A DNA stretch of 64,000 bases from Acidobacteriota bacterium (lineage in GTDB: Bacteria; Acidobacteriota; Vicinamibacteria; Vicinamibacterales; UBA8438), in the NCBI GenBank assembly GCA_009838525.1, contig VXRJ01000018.1, positions 186,001-250,000 on the forward strand, in the 5' to 3' direction. Shown here in pieces: positions 27,828-40,592 of the stretch. The stretch's first letter is position 1, and each line of letters starts with the position of its first letter. Made by a program: the position numbers and the translations under genes. The notes under the pieces were generated by a model. It was not told the DNA's origin, searched no databases, and saw only the letters and a list, made by a program, of their open reading frames with translations.

Positions 27828-27898
27828 GTTGGGAGGCTCGCGCCGTCAGAGCGTTCCCGTCGCGGACAATCTTGCCGCACACCCGTTTGGCAGGGCGC

Positions 27899-29146
27899 TC
27901 AGGCCGGCGCCTCCTCTGGCGCCTCCGCGTCCTCGGTTTCCTCCGCGTCCTCCGCCGGCGCGATCCGTTCCTCCACGAAGGTGTTCCACTCGTGGCACTG
28001 CGGGCATTGCCAGAGCAGTTCCGTGCTGCGGTAGTGACATCGCATGCAGATGTGGGGATCGAGATAGAAAACCGACTCGTGCGTCAGCGACAGGTACCGG
28101 TTGACAAGTGCCTGATCGAAGTCCAGCTTCATGAGCGATCGCCAGATCGCCAGATGCACGGCGAGCGCATGGGGATTGTGAACGAGCGAGTCGAAGAAGA
28201 ACTCCAGTGCGTGCCGCGCGTCGCCTTGAGCCGCCAGATGCTGGCCGAGAGTCATTCGAGCGCGCCAGTCCTGGGGGTTCGCGTCTATCAACCGGCGGCA
28301 GAACTCGATGAACCGGCCATGGCTGCTCGCCCCGGCGTATGCCTTTTCCAGCCGGTCGAACGCCAGGTACGAGCGTTCCGGCGCGGTCCGGCTGATTTGC
28401 TCCCAACGTGCGATCGCCTCGGTGGTTTGTCCCTGCTGCAAGTGAACGTCGCCCAGATTGAGCGACGCCGGTACGGTTCTCGGGTCGAGTTCGAGCGCCG
28501 TCTCGAAGTGCCGGACCGCCTGTTCGGGTGAGCCCTGGCGCATCGCCTGGAGCCCCAGTTCGTTCTCGAGGAACGCGAGGATCGCCTGATCGCGCGGCTT
28601 CTCCACGTCGGGAGCGATGTTGGTAATCCGCTGGCGGATAGCGTGCGCTTCCTGCCACTGCTGCTGTTCTTCGTGGATCTTCTCCAGATTCAGCAACGCG
28701 TACTGGTTGCCCGGATCGAGCCGGGTAACTTCCGAGAATGCCTCGAAGGCGCGGTCGATGAAGCCGCCCCGCTTGTAGTCGAGTCCGAGACAGAGCAGTA
28801 CATAGGCCTGTTCCATTTCGGTGAGCTTGGGGCGTTGCAGCAGGCGCTGATGCAACTGGATTGCCTTGCTCACCTGGCCGCGCTCGCGGTACAGGTTGCC
28901 CAGGATCAGGTTGATTTCCAGCGCCGTCGAATCCAGCCCCATGGCGCGGGTCAACTCCTCGATCGCCAGGTCAATCTGGTTCGACACGAGGAAATTCAAA
29001 CCGAGGATGTAGTGAGGCGACTCACGGATCTTGCGCCGGTCGATCCAGCGGCCGTCCTGCAGCTTGTACCGCTCCCATGCCTTGCCGGCGGCAAGGCCGA
29101 TGAGAAGCGCCGCAATCGGTGCGAGCAGCAGCAGGGTGTCGGTCAT
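27899..29146 (-). CDS. lapB: LPS assembly regulator LapB (YciM)-like TPR protein
   Basis: 415 aa. N-terminal membrane anchor (about 4-21), then a cytoplasmic TPR array (about 45-350). The C-terminus has a rubredoxin-like metal knuckle with the Cys pairs CMRC and CPQC separated by 13 residues, as in E. coli LapB. There LapB recruits FtsH to degrade LpxC and so limits LPS synthesis. It is followed by a Glu/Ala/Pro-rich acidic tail. Its place behind the Kdo synthesis genes supports the same role here. Confidence 0.88.
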   Translation of the reverse strand: MTDTLLLLAPIAALLIGLAAGKAWERYKLQDGRWIDRRKIRESPHYILGLNFLVSNQIDLAIEELTRAMGLDSTALEINLILGNLYRERGQVSKAIQLHQRLLQRPKLTEMEQAYVLLCLGLDYKRGGFIDRAFEAFSEVTRLDPGNQYALLNLEKIHEEQQQWQEAHAIRQRITNIAPDVEKPRDQAILAFLENELGLQAMRQGSPEQAVRHFETALELDPRTVPASLNLGDVHLQQGQTTEAIARWEQISRTAPERSYLAFDRLEKAYAGASSHGRFIEFCRRLIDANPQDWRARMTLGQHLAAQGDARHALEFFFDSLVHNPHALAVHLAIWRSLMKLDFDQALVNRYLSLTHESVFYLDPHICMRCHYRSTELLWQCPQCHEWNTFVEERIAPAEDAEETEDAEAPEEAPA

Positions 29147-29169
29147 CGCTGTCGTTTCGCCATTCTTCT

Positions 29170-30168
29170 TCAGAAGAGTTCCGTCCGCCAGAGGTCATGC
29201 AGGTGGATCAGGCCGGCAACGCGCCGCCCCGCGTCGACCACCGGAAGCGACGTGATTCGACGCCGTTCCATCAGGAGCAGGGCCTCGACGGCGAGCGTTG
29301 AGGGATCGATTGTCAGCGGCTCGGCCGACATGATGTCTCGCGCGCGTTGCTCGCCAGGCGGCGGCGCTGACCGGCGGCGCGTCGGCAGGTGACGGCGCAG
29401 GTCGCCGTCGGTGACGATTCCCGCCAGCCGGCCGTCGGCGTCCGCTACGCAGGTCATTCCGAAGCCGCCGTCGGTGATCGTCTCGACGACGTCGTCGAAC
29501 GACGCGTCGGGAGTAACGACCGGGACCTCTCCGCCCGAGTGCATCAGTTGATCGACGCGCAGCAGCCGCTTGCCGAGCTGTCCGCCCGGATGGAGATGAG
29601 CGAAGTCCTCCTCTCGAAACCCCTTCCGGACAAGCAGCGCCATCGCCAGCGCGTCGCCGAGCGCGAGCGCGGCGGTGGTGCTCGCGGTCGGCGCCAGGTT
29701 CAGGGGACACGCCTCGGCGGAGACGCTGCAGTCAAGGGCCACGTCGGCTGCCTCTCCCAGCGCGCTCTCGACGGAGCCGGTCAGCGCGATGAGCCTCGCG
29801 TCGAGTCGGCGGATCATCTCGATCAGGCGAATGAGCTCCGGCGTTTCGCCGCTCTGGGACAGCGCGATGACGACGTCAGTCGGATGGATCGCACCCAGGT
29901 CACCGTGCACGGCTTCGGCGGGGTGGATGAAGTACGCCGCGGTGCCTGTGCTCGAGAGGGTGGCGGCAAGCTTGCGCGCAATAATTCCCGACTTGCCCAT
30001 GCCCGTCACGATCACGCGGCCCGAACCCGACGCCAACAGGTCGACCGCAGCGTCGAAACGCTCGTCCAGTCGATCGGCGATCGCCGCGACCGCCTCCGCC
30101 TCGATGCGCATCACGCGCCGGGCCAGGTCGACCGCGGTCGCAATCGCCGACAGGTCACGGGCGCTCAT
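29170..30168 (-). CDS. kdsD: Arabinose-5-phosphate isomerase (KdsD/KpsF)
   Basis: Converts ribulose-5-P to arabinose-5-P, the precursor of Kdo. 332 aa: SIS domain with VIVTGMGKSGIIARKLAATL, HPAEAVHGDLG and ALSQSGETPELI, then a tandem CBS pair (about 205-330). Overlaps kdsA by 4 bp. Confidence 0.94.
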   Translation of the reverse strand: MSARDLSAIATAVDLARRVMRIEAEAVAAIADRLDERFDAAVDLLASGSGRVIVTGMGKSGIIARKLAATLSSTGTAAYFIHPAEAVHGDLGAIHPTDVVIALSQSGETPELIRLIEMIRRLDARLIALTGSVESALGEAADVALDCSVSAEACPLNLAPTASTTAALALGDALAMALLVRKGFREEDFAHLHPGGQLGKRLLRVDQLMHSGGEVPVVTPDASFDDVVETITDGGFGMTCVADADGRLAGIVTDGDLRRHLPTRRRSAPPPGEQRARDIMSAEPLTIDPSTLAVEALLLMERRRITSLPVVDAGRRVAGLIHLHDLWRTELF

Positions 30169-31025
30169 CGGCTTTCCCCGGCCCCGGTCGCGGCGAGCCG
30201 TCGATGCGAAGCCTCGGAGATTGTCACGAGTCTCTGCAGCAGGGGTTCGAGGCGATGCAGGGGCAGAGCGTTCGCTCCGTCGCTCCGGGCGCGCGCCGGA
30301 TCGTCATGCACTTCAAGGAACAAGGCGTCGATGCCTGCCGCGACCCCCGCCGCCGCCAGCGGCTCGATGAACTCCGGGCGACCCGTGCTCGCGCCGTCGC
30401 CGCCGCCGGGCATCTGCACACTGTGGGTGACGTCGAATACGACCGGGTAGCCGAGAGAGCGAAGCTGGGGAAACGACCGGACGTCGACCACCAGGTCGCG
30501 GTAGCCGAACAGCGTGCCGCGCTCGGTGATGATGACCTGATCGTGTCCGGCAGCCGTCGCCTTCGCGACCGCGTGCCGCATATCGAGCGGCGCCATGAAC
30601 TGACCTTTCTTGAGATTGACGGTTCGTCCGGTGGCGGCGGCGGCCACGATGAGATCCGTCTGGCGCGCAAGGAGAGCCGGGATCTGCACGATGTCGGCCA
30701 CCTCCGCGACGGGCGCCGCCTGGGCCGGTTCGTGGATGTCGGTCAGGACGGGAATGCCCAGGTCGGCTTTGATCGCCGAGAGAATCCGCAGCCCCTCGGC
30801 CAGGCCCGGCCCGCGGAATGACCTGATCGATGTCCGGTTCGCCTTGTCGTAGGATGCCTTGAAGACGAACGGCACGCGGCACCGGTTCGTGATGTCGCGG
30901 AGAGCTGCTGCCATCGCCGCGGCATGCTCGCCACTCTCGATTACGCAGGGGCCCGCGATGAGCGGCAGTGACGCGCCGTCGCCGAACGCTACGCCGCCGG
31001 CAGCAACCGTTCGCACGCCCCCCAT
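30165..31025 (-). CDS. kdsA: Kdo-8-phosphate synthase
   Basis: Condenses PEP and arabinose-5-P. 286 aa TIM barrel: LIAGPCVIES, VFKASYDKANRTS, VLTDIHEP, KKGQFMAP, and DVTHSVQMPGG. There is no metal-type Cys at the usual early position (KASYDKAN, with Asn as in E. coli), so it looks like the metal-independent class. Coupled to kdsD and 24 bp after pyrG. Confidence 0.94.
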   Translation of the reverse strand: MGGVRTVAAGGVAFGDGASLPLIAGPCVIESGEHAAAMAAALRDITNRCRVPFVFKASYDKANRTSIRSFRGPGLAEGLRILSAIKADLGIPVLTDIHEPAQAAPVAEVADIVQIPALLARQTDLIVAAAATGRTVNLKKGQFMAPLDMRHAVAKATAAGHDQVIITERGTLFGYRDLVVDVRSFPQLRSLGYPVVFDVTHSVQMPGGGDGASTGRPEFIEPLAAAGVAAGIDALFLEVHDDPARARSDGANALPLHRLEPLLQRLVTISEASHRRLAATGAGESR

Positions 31026-31049
31026 TCTATAGAGGGGAGCGCCGCCGGA

Positions 31050-33565
<2,516 letters not shown>

Positions 33566-33669
33566 GGTGAAGAATAGCACACGGCATGCCAATGCGTGCA
33601 GGGACGTGCAGGCGTCCGCCGGCCGGTGCGGGAGTACGTTAGTCTAGCCTGCAGAGAGACGGTTCAGCG

Positions 33670-34245
33670 ATGTCCTCCTGGCGCATTGGCCTGCTCGTTG
33701 TCGGAAGTGCGTTTGTTACCTTGTGGCTCGCTGCCGCCACGATGGCGCGTCGCGGCGACGTGCCGGTTCCGGGAAGCATGGCTCCTGCTCCGCCACCCGC
33801 GTCGGTTGCCGCCGCGGTCGCCCGACTCGACCAGGTGCCGAGCCTGACTGCGTCGATGGCGCAGTTGCGGCAACGATTGGAGAGGGCTGACTCCCCTCGC
33901 ATCGGGACTCGGAACCCCTTCGCGTTTGGTCCCGAGGCTCCTGATGCCGCAACCGCGCACGGCACGGCATCATCCGAGCCGACGGTAGGGCAGGCTGGCC
34001 CGAGTGTCATGTTGCGCGCCGCGCCCGTCGACCGGTTCGGCCTGGTGCTCTCCGGGATTGCCGCCACGAACGCTAGCGCCGGCGGAATGGAACGCACCGC
34101 GATATTGACCGCGCGCACCGGTGACGCCCTGCTCGTCCGTGCGGGTGACAGCCTGCCTGGCAACTGGCGTGTCGTTTCCGTGACCGACGCGAGCGTCATG
34201 CTGGAGGACACTTCCGGCGCGACGCGCCGGCTCGATCTGCCCTAG
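33670..34245 (+). CDS. GspC/PilP-like single-pass membrane protein
   Basis: 191 aa of unproven function. One N-terminal membrane helix (about 6-24), a Pro/Ala-rich linker, an RNPFAFGP segment like the RDPF motif of PilP/GspC proteins, and a C-terminal beta domain (FGLVLSGIAATNAS... to LEDTSGATRRLDL) shaped like the HR domain that binds secretins. No secretin or pilus gene is adjacent; its 3' end meets serA with a 3-bp gap. It could serve the lone TPR secretin at 2.3-4.2 kb, which is inference. Confidence 0.55.
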   Translation: MSSWRIGLLVVGSAFVTLWLAAATMARRGDVPVPGSMAPAPPPASVAAAVARLDQVPSLTASMAQLRQRLERADSPRIGTRNPFAFGPEAPDAATAHGTASSEPTVGQAGPSVMLRAAPVDRFGLVLSGIAATNASAGGMERTAILTARTGDALLVRAGDSLPGNWRVVSVTDASVMLEDTSGATRRLDLP

Positions 34246-34248
34246 CTG

Positions 34249-35853
34249 CTAGAGCCGTACCAAATCAGCCGACCAGACGGCCGCCGCGCGGCGAATCTCT
34301 TCTAGCACGGCGTCGTTCACGTTCGGTTCGTCCGAATCGGCGCTGGCGTTGCCCAGCCCCACGCGCACTACACCGATCGCACCCGCGTCGTGCCTTCCGA
34401 GCGCGAAGGTGGAGATGTTGATCCCGTGCCGTCCCAGAATCGTCCCGACTTCGCCGATAACGCCCGGTTGATCGTTGTTCCGGATCACGATCATCGTCCC
34501 TTCGTCGAGCGGCGCCTCCACCTCGACGCCGTCCAGTCGAACGAGCCGGGGCTGATCCGGCTCGAAAACGGCTCCCTCCGCCCAGTACTCGCGTCCGTCG
34601 GCGTGGAGTTTCAGGGAGACCAGGCTGGTGAAGTTCCGCGGGCGCGAACTGCGTGACTCGACCACGTCGAGTCCGCGCTGCTCGGCGACCGAACGGGCAT
34701 TCACCAGCGTCACGTTGGTCGACAGTACTTCCCGGAAGAGACCAATCAGCGCCGATCCGACCAGCATTTCGTGCGATTCGTCCGCCAACGCTCCGTAGTA
34801 CCGGAGCCCGATGCCGCTCACACGTCCGCCCGAGAGCTGTGCCAGAAGCCGGCCCATTCTCTCGGTCAGCACGAGATACGGCTGGAGTTGCTGGAATTCC
34901 TCTGCGTTGACCGACGGATAGTTGACGGCGTTCCGTACGACCCCCGCCCGGAGGTACTCCCGCACGCTGGTCACCGCTTCGACGCTGACGAGTTCCTGGG
35001 CTTCGGCGGTCGCCGCTCCGATGTGTGGCGTGGCTACCACGTCCGGCCGCCCGGTCAGGGTCGTTTCCGATGGCGGTTCTTCACGAAAGACGTCGAGCGC
35101 GGCACCACCGATGCGCCCTTCCTCGATGGCCTCGGTCAGCGCCGCTTCGTCCAGGAGGTCCCCGCGCGCCGTGTTGATGATGCGCGCGCCCGGCTTGCAC
35201 CGTGCGAGCAGCTCACGGCTCACCATTCCACGCGTCGCCTCCGTCGACGGCAGATGGAAAGTGATGAAGTCGGACTGCGCCACGAGCGACTCGAGAGGAG
35301 CCAACTCGATTCCCAGGTCGGACGCCACCTGTGCGGCAACGAACGGATCGTGCGCGATGACTGTCATGTCGAACGCTCGTGCGCGCCTGACCACCTCCCG
35401 TCCGATCCTGCCCAACCCCACGACCCCAAGGATCTTCCCGCGCAGCTCGGCGCCCTGGAACGTCCGCTTGGACCACCGGCCCGCCTTCATGTCCGCGTCG
35501 GCACGGGTGATGGATCGAGCCGAGGCAAGCATCAGCGCCCAGGCGTGTTCCGCCACACTGATGCTGTTGGCGCCGGGGGCGTTCAACACCAGGATCCCGC
35601 GTGCGCTGGCCGCCTCCAGGTCGACGTTATCCACACCCGTCCCGGCGCGCGCGATCACGCGCAGTTTCGGCGCCGCGGCGATCAGGTCCGCGGTCACCTT
35701 CGTCCCACCGCGCACGATCAGCCCGTCGGCATCGGATACGTGGCTGGACAGCGTCGCTGCGGAACGTCCCTCGCGCGCGTCAACGCTCCAGCCTTCCGCT
35801 TCGAGCATCGCTATGGCCGAGGGGGGGAGCGGTTCGGGAATGACAATCTTCAT
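34249..35853 (-). CDS. serA: D-3-phosphoglycerate dehydrogenase (long form)
   Basis: First step of serine synthesis from 3-phosphoglycerate. 534 aa: substrate domain, NAD Rossmann domain (GVVGLGRIGREVVRRARA), catalytic Arg in NTARGDLLDEAAL, Glu in REEPP and His in TPHIGAATAEA. An allosteric substrate-binding domain (about 320-450) and a C-terminal ACT domain (NNDQPGVIGEVGTILGRHGINI) follow, the type-I architecture of Mycobacterium and Bacillus. The start at ATG 35853 is well defined by homology; the longer in-frame reading is not. Confidence 0.95.
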   Translation of the reverse strand: MKIVIPEPLPPSAIAMLEAEGWSVDAREGRSAATLSSHVSDADGLIVRGGTKVTADLIAAAPKLRVIARAGTGVDNVDLEAASARGILVLNAPGANSISVAEHAWALMLASARSITRADADMKAGRWSKRTFQGAELRGKILGVVGLGRIGREVVRRARAFDMTVIAHDPFVAAQVASDLGIELAPLESLVAQSDFITFHLPSTEATRGMVSRELLARCKPGARIINTARGDLLDEAALTEAIEEGRIGGAALDVFREEPPSETTLTGRPDVVATPHIGAATAEAQELVSVEAVTSVREYLRAGVVRNAVNYPSVNAEEFQQLQPYLVLTERMGRLLAQLSGGRVSGIGLRYYGALADESHEMLVGSALIGLFREVLSTNVTLVNARSVAEQRGLDVVESRSSRPRNFTSLVSLKLHADGREYWAEGAVFEPDQPRLVRLDGVEVEAPLDEGTMIVIRNNDQPGVIGEVGTILGRHGINISTFALGRHDAGAIGVVRVGLGNASADSDEPNVNDAVLEEIRRAAAVWSADLVRL

Positions 35854-36174
35854 TGGACGTGATCTGAGGCGATGTTGCGGGCGCTGCTGGCCCGGGCGGC
35901 TGCCGCAGGCGCAGCGAATGGACGAATGAGTGCGTGAAACCTGCTCGAACGACCCGTACAGTATAATCCCCCGTTTTTCGTTGTGGCGGGGGGGCGGCAC
36001 AGGGTGCCTGCAGCTTCGCCGCGGCGCCACGGGGCGGGCAGCGCATCACGATGGTGCAAGTCGCTCGAACGGTCCGGTCGACGCGGCTTGAGAGCATCTG
36101 ATGGGGCAGTCTTCCACAAGGTTTTCCACAGTTTCTGTTGAAGATTCTGTGCGAGGTTGGAGCAGCAGGCGGCA
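35854..36174. other. 321-bp divergent gap between serA and icd
   Basis: No protein-coding signal. It holds an exact TATAAT at 35962-35967 on the plus strand (its minus complement reads TATACT), so promoters for either direction may sit here; neither has a clear -35. At 36122-36130 TTTTCCACA matches the relaxed DnaA-box consensus TTWTNCACA, with a partial second copy (CTTCCACA) just before it. A TTG in frame with icd at 36157 is less likely to be its start than the ATG at 36175. Confidence 0.5.
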
Positions 36175-37401
36175 ATGGCAACGTTCAAACACGTGACGCC
36201 CCCCACCGAGGGGACCGGCATAACATCCCGCGACGGCGCGCTCGTCGTTCCGGACGATCCGATTATTCCGTTCATAGAGGGAGACGGCACGGGCCGGGAC
36301 ATCTGGAAGGCGTCCGTCCGCGTCTTCGACGCAGCCGTCGCCAAGGCCTACGGCAAGCGGAAGCGCGTCGTATGGTTCGAGGTGCTGGCGGGCGAGAAGG
36401 CTCGCGAACAGACGGGCGAGTGGCTCCCGACGGACACGATCGAGGCGGCGCGCACCTATCGAGTGGCGATCAAGGGTCCGCTCACAACTCCGGTGGGCGG
36501 TGGGATTCGCAGCCTCAACGTCTCGATCCGTCAGATCCTCGACCTCTACGCGTGCGTGCGACCGGTCCGTTATTTCACCGGTACGCCGTCACCCGTCCGC
36601 AATCCGCATCACATGGACGTCGTGATCTTCCGGGAGAACACCGAGGACGTCTATGCCGGCATGGAGTGGGAGCAGGGCTCCCGGGCGGCCCATGACATCA
36701 TCGACTACTTCGGCACGAAGTTCGGCAAGAAGATCCGTCCCGACTCCGGCATCGGTCTCAAGCCGATTTCGATCACCGGCAGCAAGCGTCTTATTCGCAT
36801 GGCGATCCGCTACGCGATAGACAACAACCGGAAGAGCGTGACGCTGGTCCACAAGGGGAACATCATGAAGTTCACCGAGGGGGCATTCCGGGACTGGGGG
36901 TACGAGCTGGCGAAGGAAGAGTACGGCGAGCGGACCATCGGCGAGTGGGACGACGGGGATGCGGACGGCAAGGTCGTCATCAAGGATCGAATCGCCGACA
37001 GCATGCTGCAGCAGATTCTGACCCGCACTTCGGAGTACGACGTCATCGCCACCACCAACCTGAACGGCGACTATCTTTCGGATGCCTGCGCCGCCCAGGT
37101 GGGCGGACTTGGATTGGCTCCCGGGGCGAACATCGGGGACGAAGTGGGCTTCTTCGAGGCGACCCACGGCACCGCGCCCAAGTACGCCGACCGGGACGTC
37201 ATCAACCCCAGTTCGGTCATCCTGTCCGGCGCGATGATGTTCCGTTACCTGCAGTGGAACGAGGTGGCTGACCTCATCGAAGCCGGGATCGAACGATGCA
37301 TTCGGGCGAAGACGGTCACGTATGATCTGGAGCGCCTCATGGAGGGCGCGACGAAGCTGAAGACGTCGGAGTTCGCCGACGCCATAATCGCCAACATGTA
37401 G
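36175..37401 (+). CDS. icd: Isocitrate dehydrogenase (NADP type)
   Basis: Oxidative decarboxylation of isocitrate to 2-oxoglutarate. 408 aa. With the ATG at 36175 the regulatory/substrate Ser falls at residue 113 ([10 protein letters not shown]), the same number as in E. coli Icd. [32 protein letters not shown] and [12 protein letters not shown] (Lys-Tyr, the NADP-selective pair) are present. First gene of the TCA cluster. Confidence 0.96.
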   Translation: MATFKHVTPPTEGTGITSRDGALVVPDDPIIPFIEGDGTGRDIWKASVRVFDAAVAKAYGKRKRVVWFEVLAGEKAREQTGEWLPTDTIEAARTYRVAIKGPLTTPVGGGIRSLNVSIRQILDLYACVRPVRYFTGTPSPVRNPHHMDVVIFRENTEDVYAGMEWEQGSRAAHDIIDYFGTKFGKKIRPDSGIGLKPISITGSKRLIRMAIRYAIDNNRKSVTLVHKGNIMKFTEGAFRDWGYELAKEEYGERTIGEWDDGDADGKVVIKDRIADSMLQQILTRTSEYDVIATTNLNGDYLSDACAAQVGGLGLAPGANIGDEVGFFEATHGTAPKYADRDVINPSSVILSGAMMFRYLQWNEVADLIEAGIERCIRAKTVTYDLERLMEGATKLKTSEFADAIIANM

Positions 37402-37404
37402 TAG

Positions 37405-38373
<969 letters not shown>

Positions 38374-38428
38374 CCTCACCGTGCGTGGCGCGGGACAGTG
38401 CCTTCCGCGCCGCGGGTCCAGGCCGCCC

Positions 38429-39595
38429 GTGAAAATCCACGAGTACCAGGCAAAGCAACTGTTTGCGGCGGCCGGCCTTCCGGTGCCGCGCGGTGACGTC
38501 GCGCATTCGGAGGCAGAGGCGCGGCGCGTCGCCGAAGGCCTGGGAGGCCGGGTCGTCGTCAAGGCGCAGATTCATGCCGGCGGCCGCGGCAAGGGGGGCG
38601 GCGTAAGGGTCGTCGGGGATGCGGCGGAAGCCGAACGGGCCGCGAAGACGATCCTCGGCATGACGCTGGTCACCGCCCAGACCGGTCCGGAGGGTCGGAC
38701 GGTCGGACGGCTGCTGATTGAGGAAGCGCTCGACATCGCCCAGGAGTTGTATGTCGGCCTGGTCATAGACCGCGCGCTGGCGCGACCGGTGCTGATGGCG
38801 AGTGCGGCGGGAGGCATGGATATCGAGCAGGTGGCGGCGGACACGCCGGAACTGATCCACCGCGAGGCCATAGATTCCGCTACGGGCCTGCTGCCGTTTC
38901 AGGCGCGTCGCGTCGCCTTCGCGATGGGGTTGACGGGACGCGTGGCAAATAGTGTCGCGGCCGCGATGCTTGCCGCCGACCGGGTGTTCCGTCAGGTCGA
39001 CGCGTCGCTGCTCGAGGTGAACCCGCTCGTCATTACCGGCGCCGGTGATGTCCTGGCCCTCGACGCCAAGGTCAATCTGGACGACAGCGCACTGGCGCGC
39101 CATCCCGACCTTCCCGAACTGCGCGACCTCGCCGAGGAGGATCCGCTGGAGGTGGAGGCGTCGAGGCACGCGCTCAACTACATCCGCCTCGACGGCACCA
39201 TCGGCTGCATGGTGAACGGCGCCGGCCTGGCCATGGCGACGATGGACATCATCAAACTGTCGGGGGGCGAACCGGCGAACTTCCTGGACGTCGGCGGTGG
39301 CGCCAACGCGGATCAGATCCGGAACGCGTTCCGTCTGCTGCTTGCCGACGAGAACGTCCGTGCGGTGCTCATCAATATCTTCGGCGGCATTCTCCGGTGC
39401 GACGTTCTCGCCGAGGGTGTCATTGCCGCCGTGCGCGAGCTCGACGTTACGCTTCCCATGGTGATCCGGATGGAGGGCACGAACGTCGAGCAGGGAAACC
39501 GCATGCTGAAGGAGAGCGGCCTTAACTTCGCGACGGCGGCGTCGATGGGCGAAGCGGCGGAATGCGTCGTGGCGCTTGCCGCTGCCGGCGGGTGA
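38429..39595 (+). CDS. sucC: Succinyl-CoA synthetase beta subunit
   Basis: ADP/GDP-forming subunit, 388 aa from the GTG at 38429, the same length as E. coli SucC. MKIHEYQAKQLFAAAGLPVP, ATP-grasp KAQIHAGGRGKGGGVR, EVNPLVITG and NIFGGILRCD are diagnostic. Starts 55 bp after mdh; sucD follows. Confidence 0.96.
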   Translation: MKIHEYQAKQLFAAAGLPVPRGDVAHSEAEARRVAEGLGGRVVVKAQIHAGGRGKGGGVRVVGDAAEAERAAKTILGMTLVTAQTGPEGRTVGRLLIEEALDIAQELYVGLVIDRALARPVLMASAAGGMDIEQVAADTPELIHREAIDSATGLLPFQARRVAFAMGLTGRVANSVAAAMLAADRVFRQVDASLLEVNPLVITGAGDVLALDAKVNLDDSALARHPDLPELRDLAEEDPLEVEASRHALNYIRLDGTIGCMVNGAGLAMATMDIIKLSGGEPANFLDVGGGANADQIRNAFRLLLADENVRAVLINIFGGILRCDVLAEGVIAAVRELDVTLPMVIRMEGTNVEQGNRMLKESGLNFATAASMGEAAECVVALAAAGG

Positions 39596-39616
39596 AATGA
39601 CACGAGTCGGCGAACC

Positions 39617-40489
39617 ATGGCGATTCTGATCGACGAGACGACGCGGCTCCTCGTGCAGGGGTTGACCGGCCGCGAAGGGACGTTTCACGCGCGGCAGGCG
39701 GCCGCTTACGGCACCACGGTTGTGGGTGGAGTGACACCCGGCAAGGGGGGCGCGACGCACGAGGGCTGGCCGGTGTTCGATACCGTCGCTGCGGCGGTGG
39801 CGGCGACAGGAGCCGACGTATCGGTCATTTTCGTCCCACCGGTGGCGGCCGCCGATGCGGTCATGGAGGCGGCGGACGCGGGGATCGGCGTGGTCGTCTG
39901 TATCACGGAGGGGATTCCGACGCTCGACATGGTCCGCGTGATGGCGTATCTCGCGCGTCGCCCCACGCGCCTGGTCGGTCCGAACTGCCCCGGCATCCTC
40001 TCGGTCGGAAAGGCGAAGGCCGGGATCATCCCCGGACATATCGGAATGCCCGGCCCGGTCGGTATCGTCTCTCGCAGCGGAACGCTCACCTACGAGGCGA
40101 TGCATCAATTGACGCGCCTGGGCCTGGGCCAGTCCACCTGTCTCGGCATCGGCGGCGATCCGGTGATCGGGACGGATTTCATCCGGGCGCTCGAGCTCTT
40201 CGGGCAGGATTCCGAGACCGAGGCGGTGGTGCTGATCGGCGAAATCGGCGGGACCGCGGAGGAGGAGGCGGCCGCCTGGATCGCCGCACGTTTCGACAAA
40301 CCGGTAGTCGGTTTCGTCGCTGGCCGGACGGCGCCTCCGGGACGCCGAATGGGACATGCCGGCGCCATCATTGCCGGTGGCGCCGGCACCGCGGTCGAGA
40401 AGATGTCCGCCCTCGAAGCGGCGGGCGTCAGCGTCGTCGAGAGTCCGGCGCGCATCGGCGAAACCGTTGCCCGCCGCCTCGGCCTGTGA
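39617..40489 (+). CDS. sucD: Succinyl-CoA synthetase alpha subunit
   Basis: 290 aa. CoA-binding N-domain ([19 protein letters not shown]), GPNCPGILS, and the phosphorylated His247 in [13 protein letters not shown]. Works with SucC to make ATP or GTP from the succinyl-CoA delivered by KorAB. Confidence 0.96.
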   Translation: MAILIDETTRLLVQGLTGREGTFHARQAAAYGTTVVGGVTPGKGGATHEGWPVFDTVAAAVAATGADVSVIFVPPVAAADAVMEAADAGIGVVVCITEGIPTLDMVRVMAYLARRPTRLVGPNCPGILSVGKAKAGIIPGHIGMPGPVGIVSRSGTLTYEAMHQLTRLGLGQSTCLGIGGDPVIGTDFIRALELFGQDSETEAVVLIGEIGGTAEEEAAAWIAARFDKPVVGFVAGRTAPPGRRMGHAGAIIAGGAGTAVEKMSALEAAGVSVVESPARIGETVARRLGL

Positions 40490-40592
40490 CCGGTGTGGCG
40501 CGGGCGGCGGCCGCCGTACAGCCGTGCGATGCGTGGATGGCGCCGGCGATCCTGTATACTTGAAGGCTGTACGCCCGCGCACGAATCACAGC

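Noticed and set aside
36122-36130. Possible replication origin from a DnaA-box-like TTTTCCACA near serA/icd
   Set aside because: Only one clear match, no AT-rich unwinding region and no dnaA or dnaN nearby.
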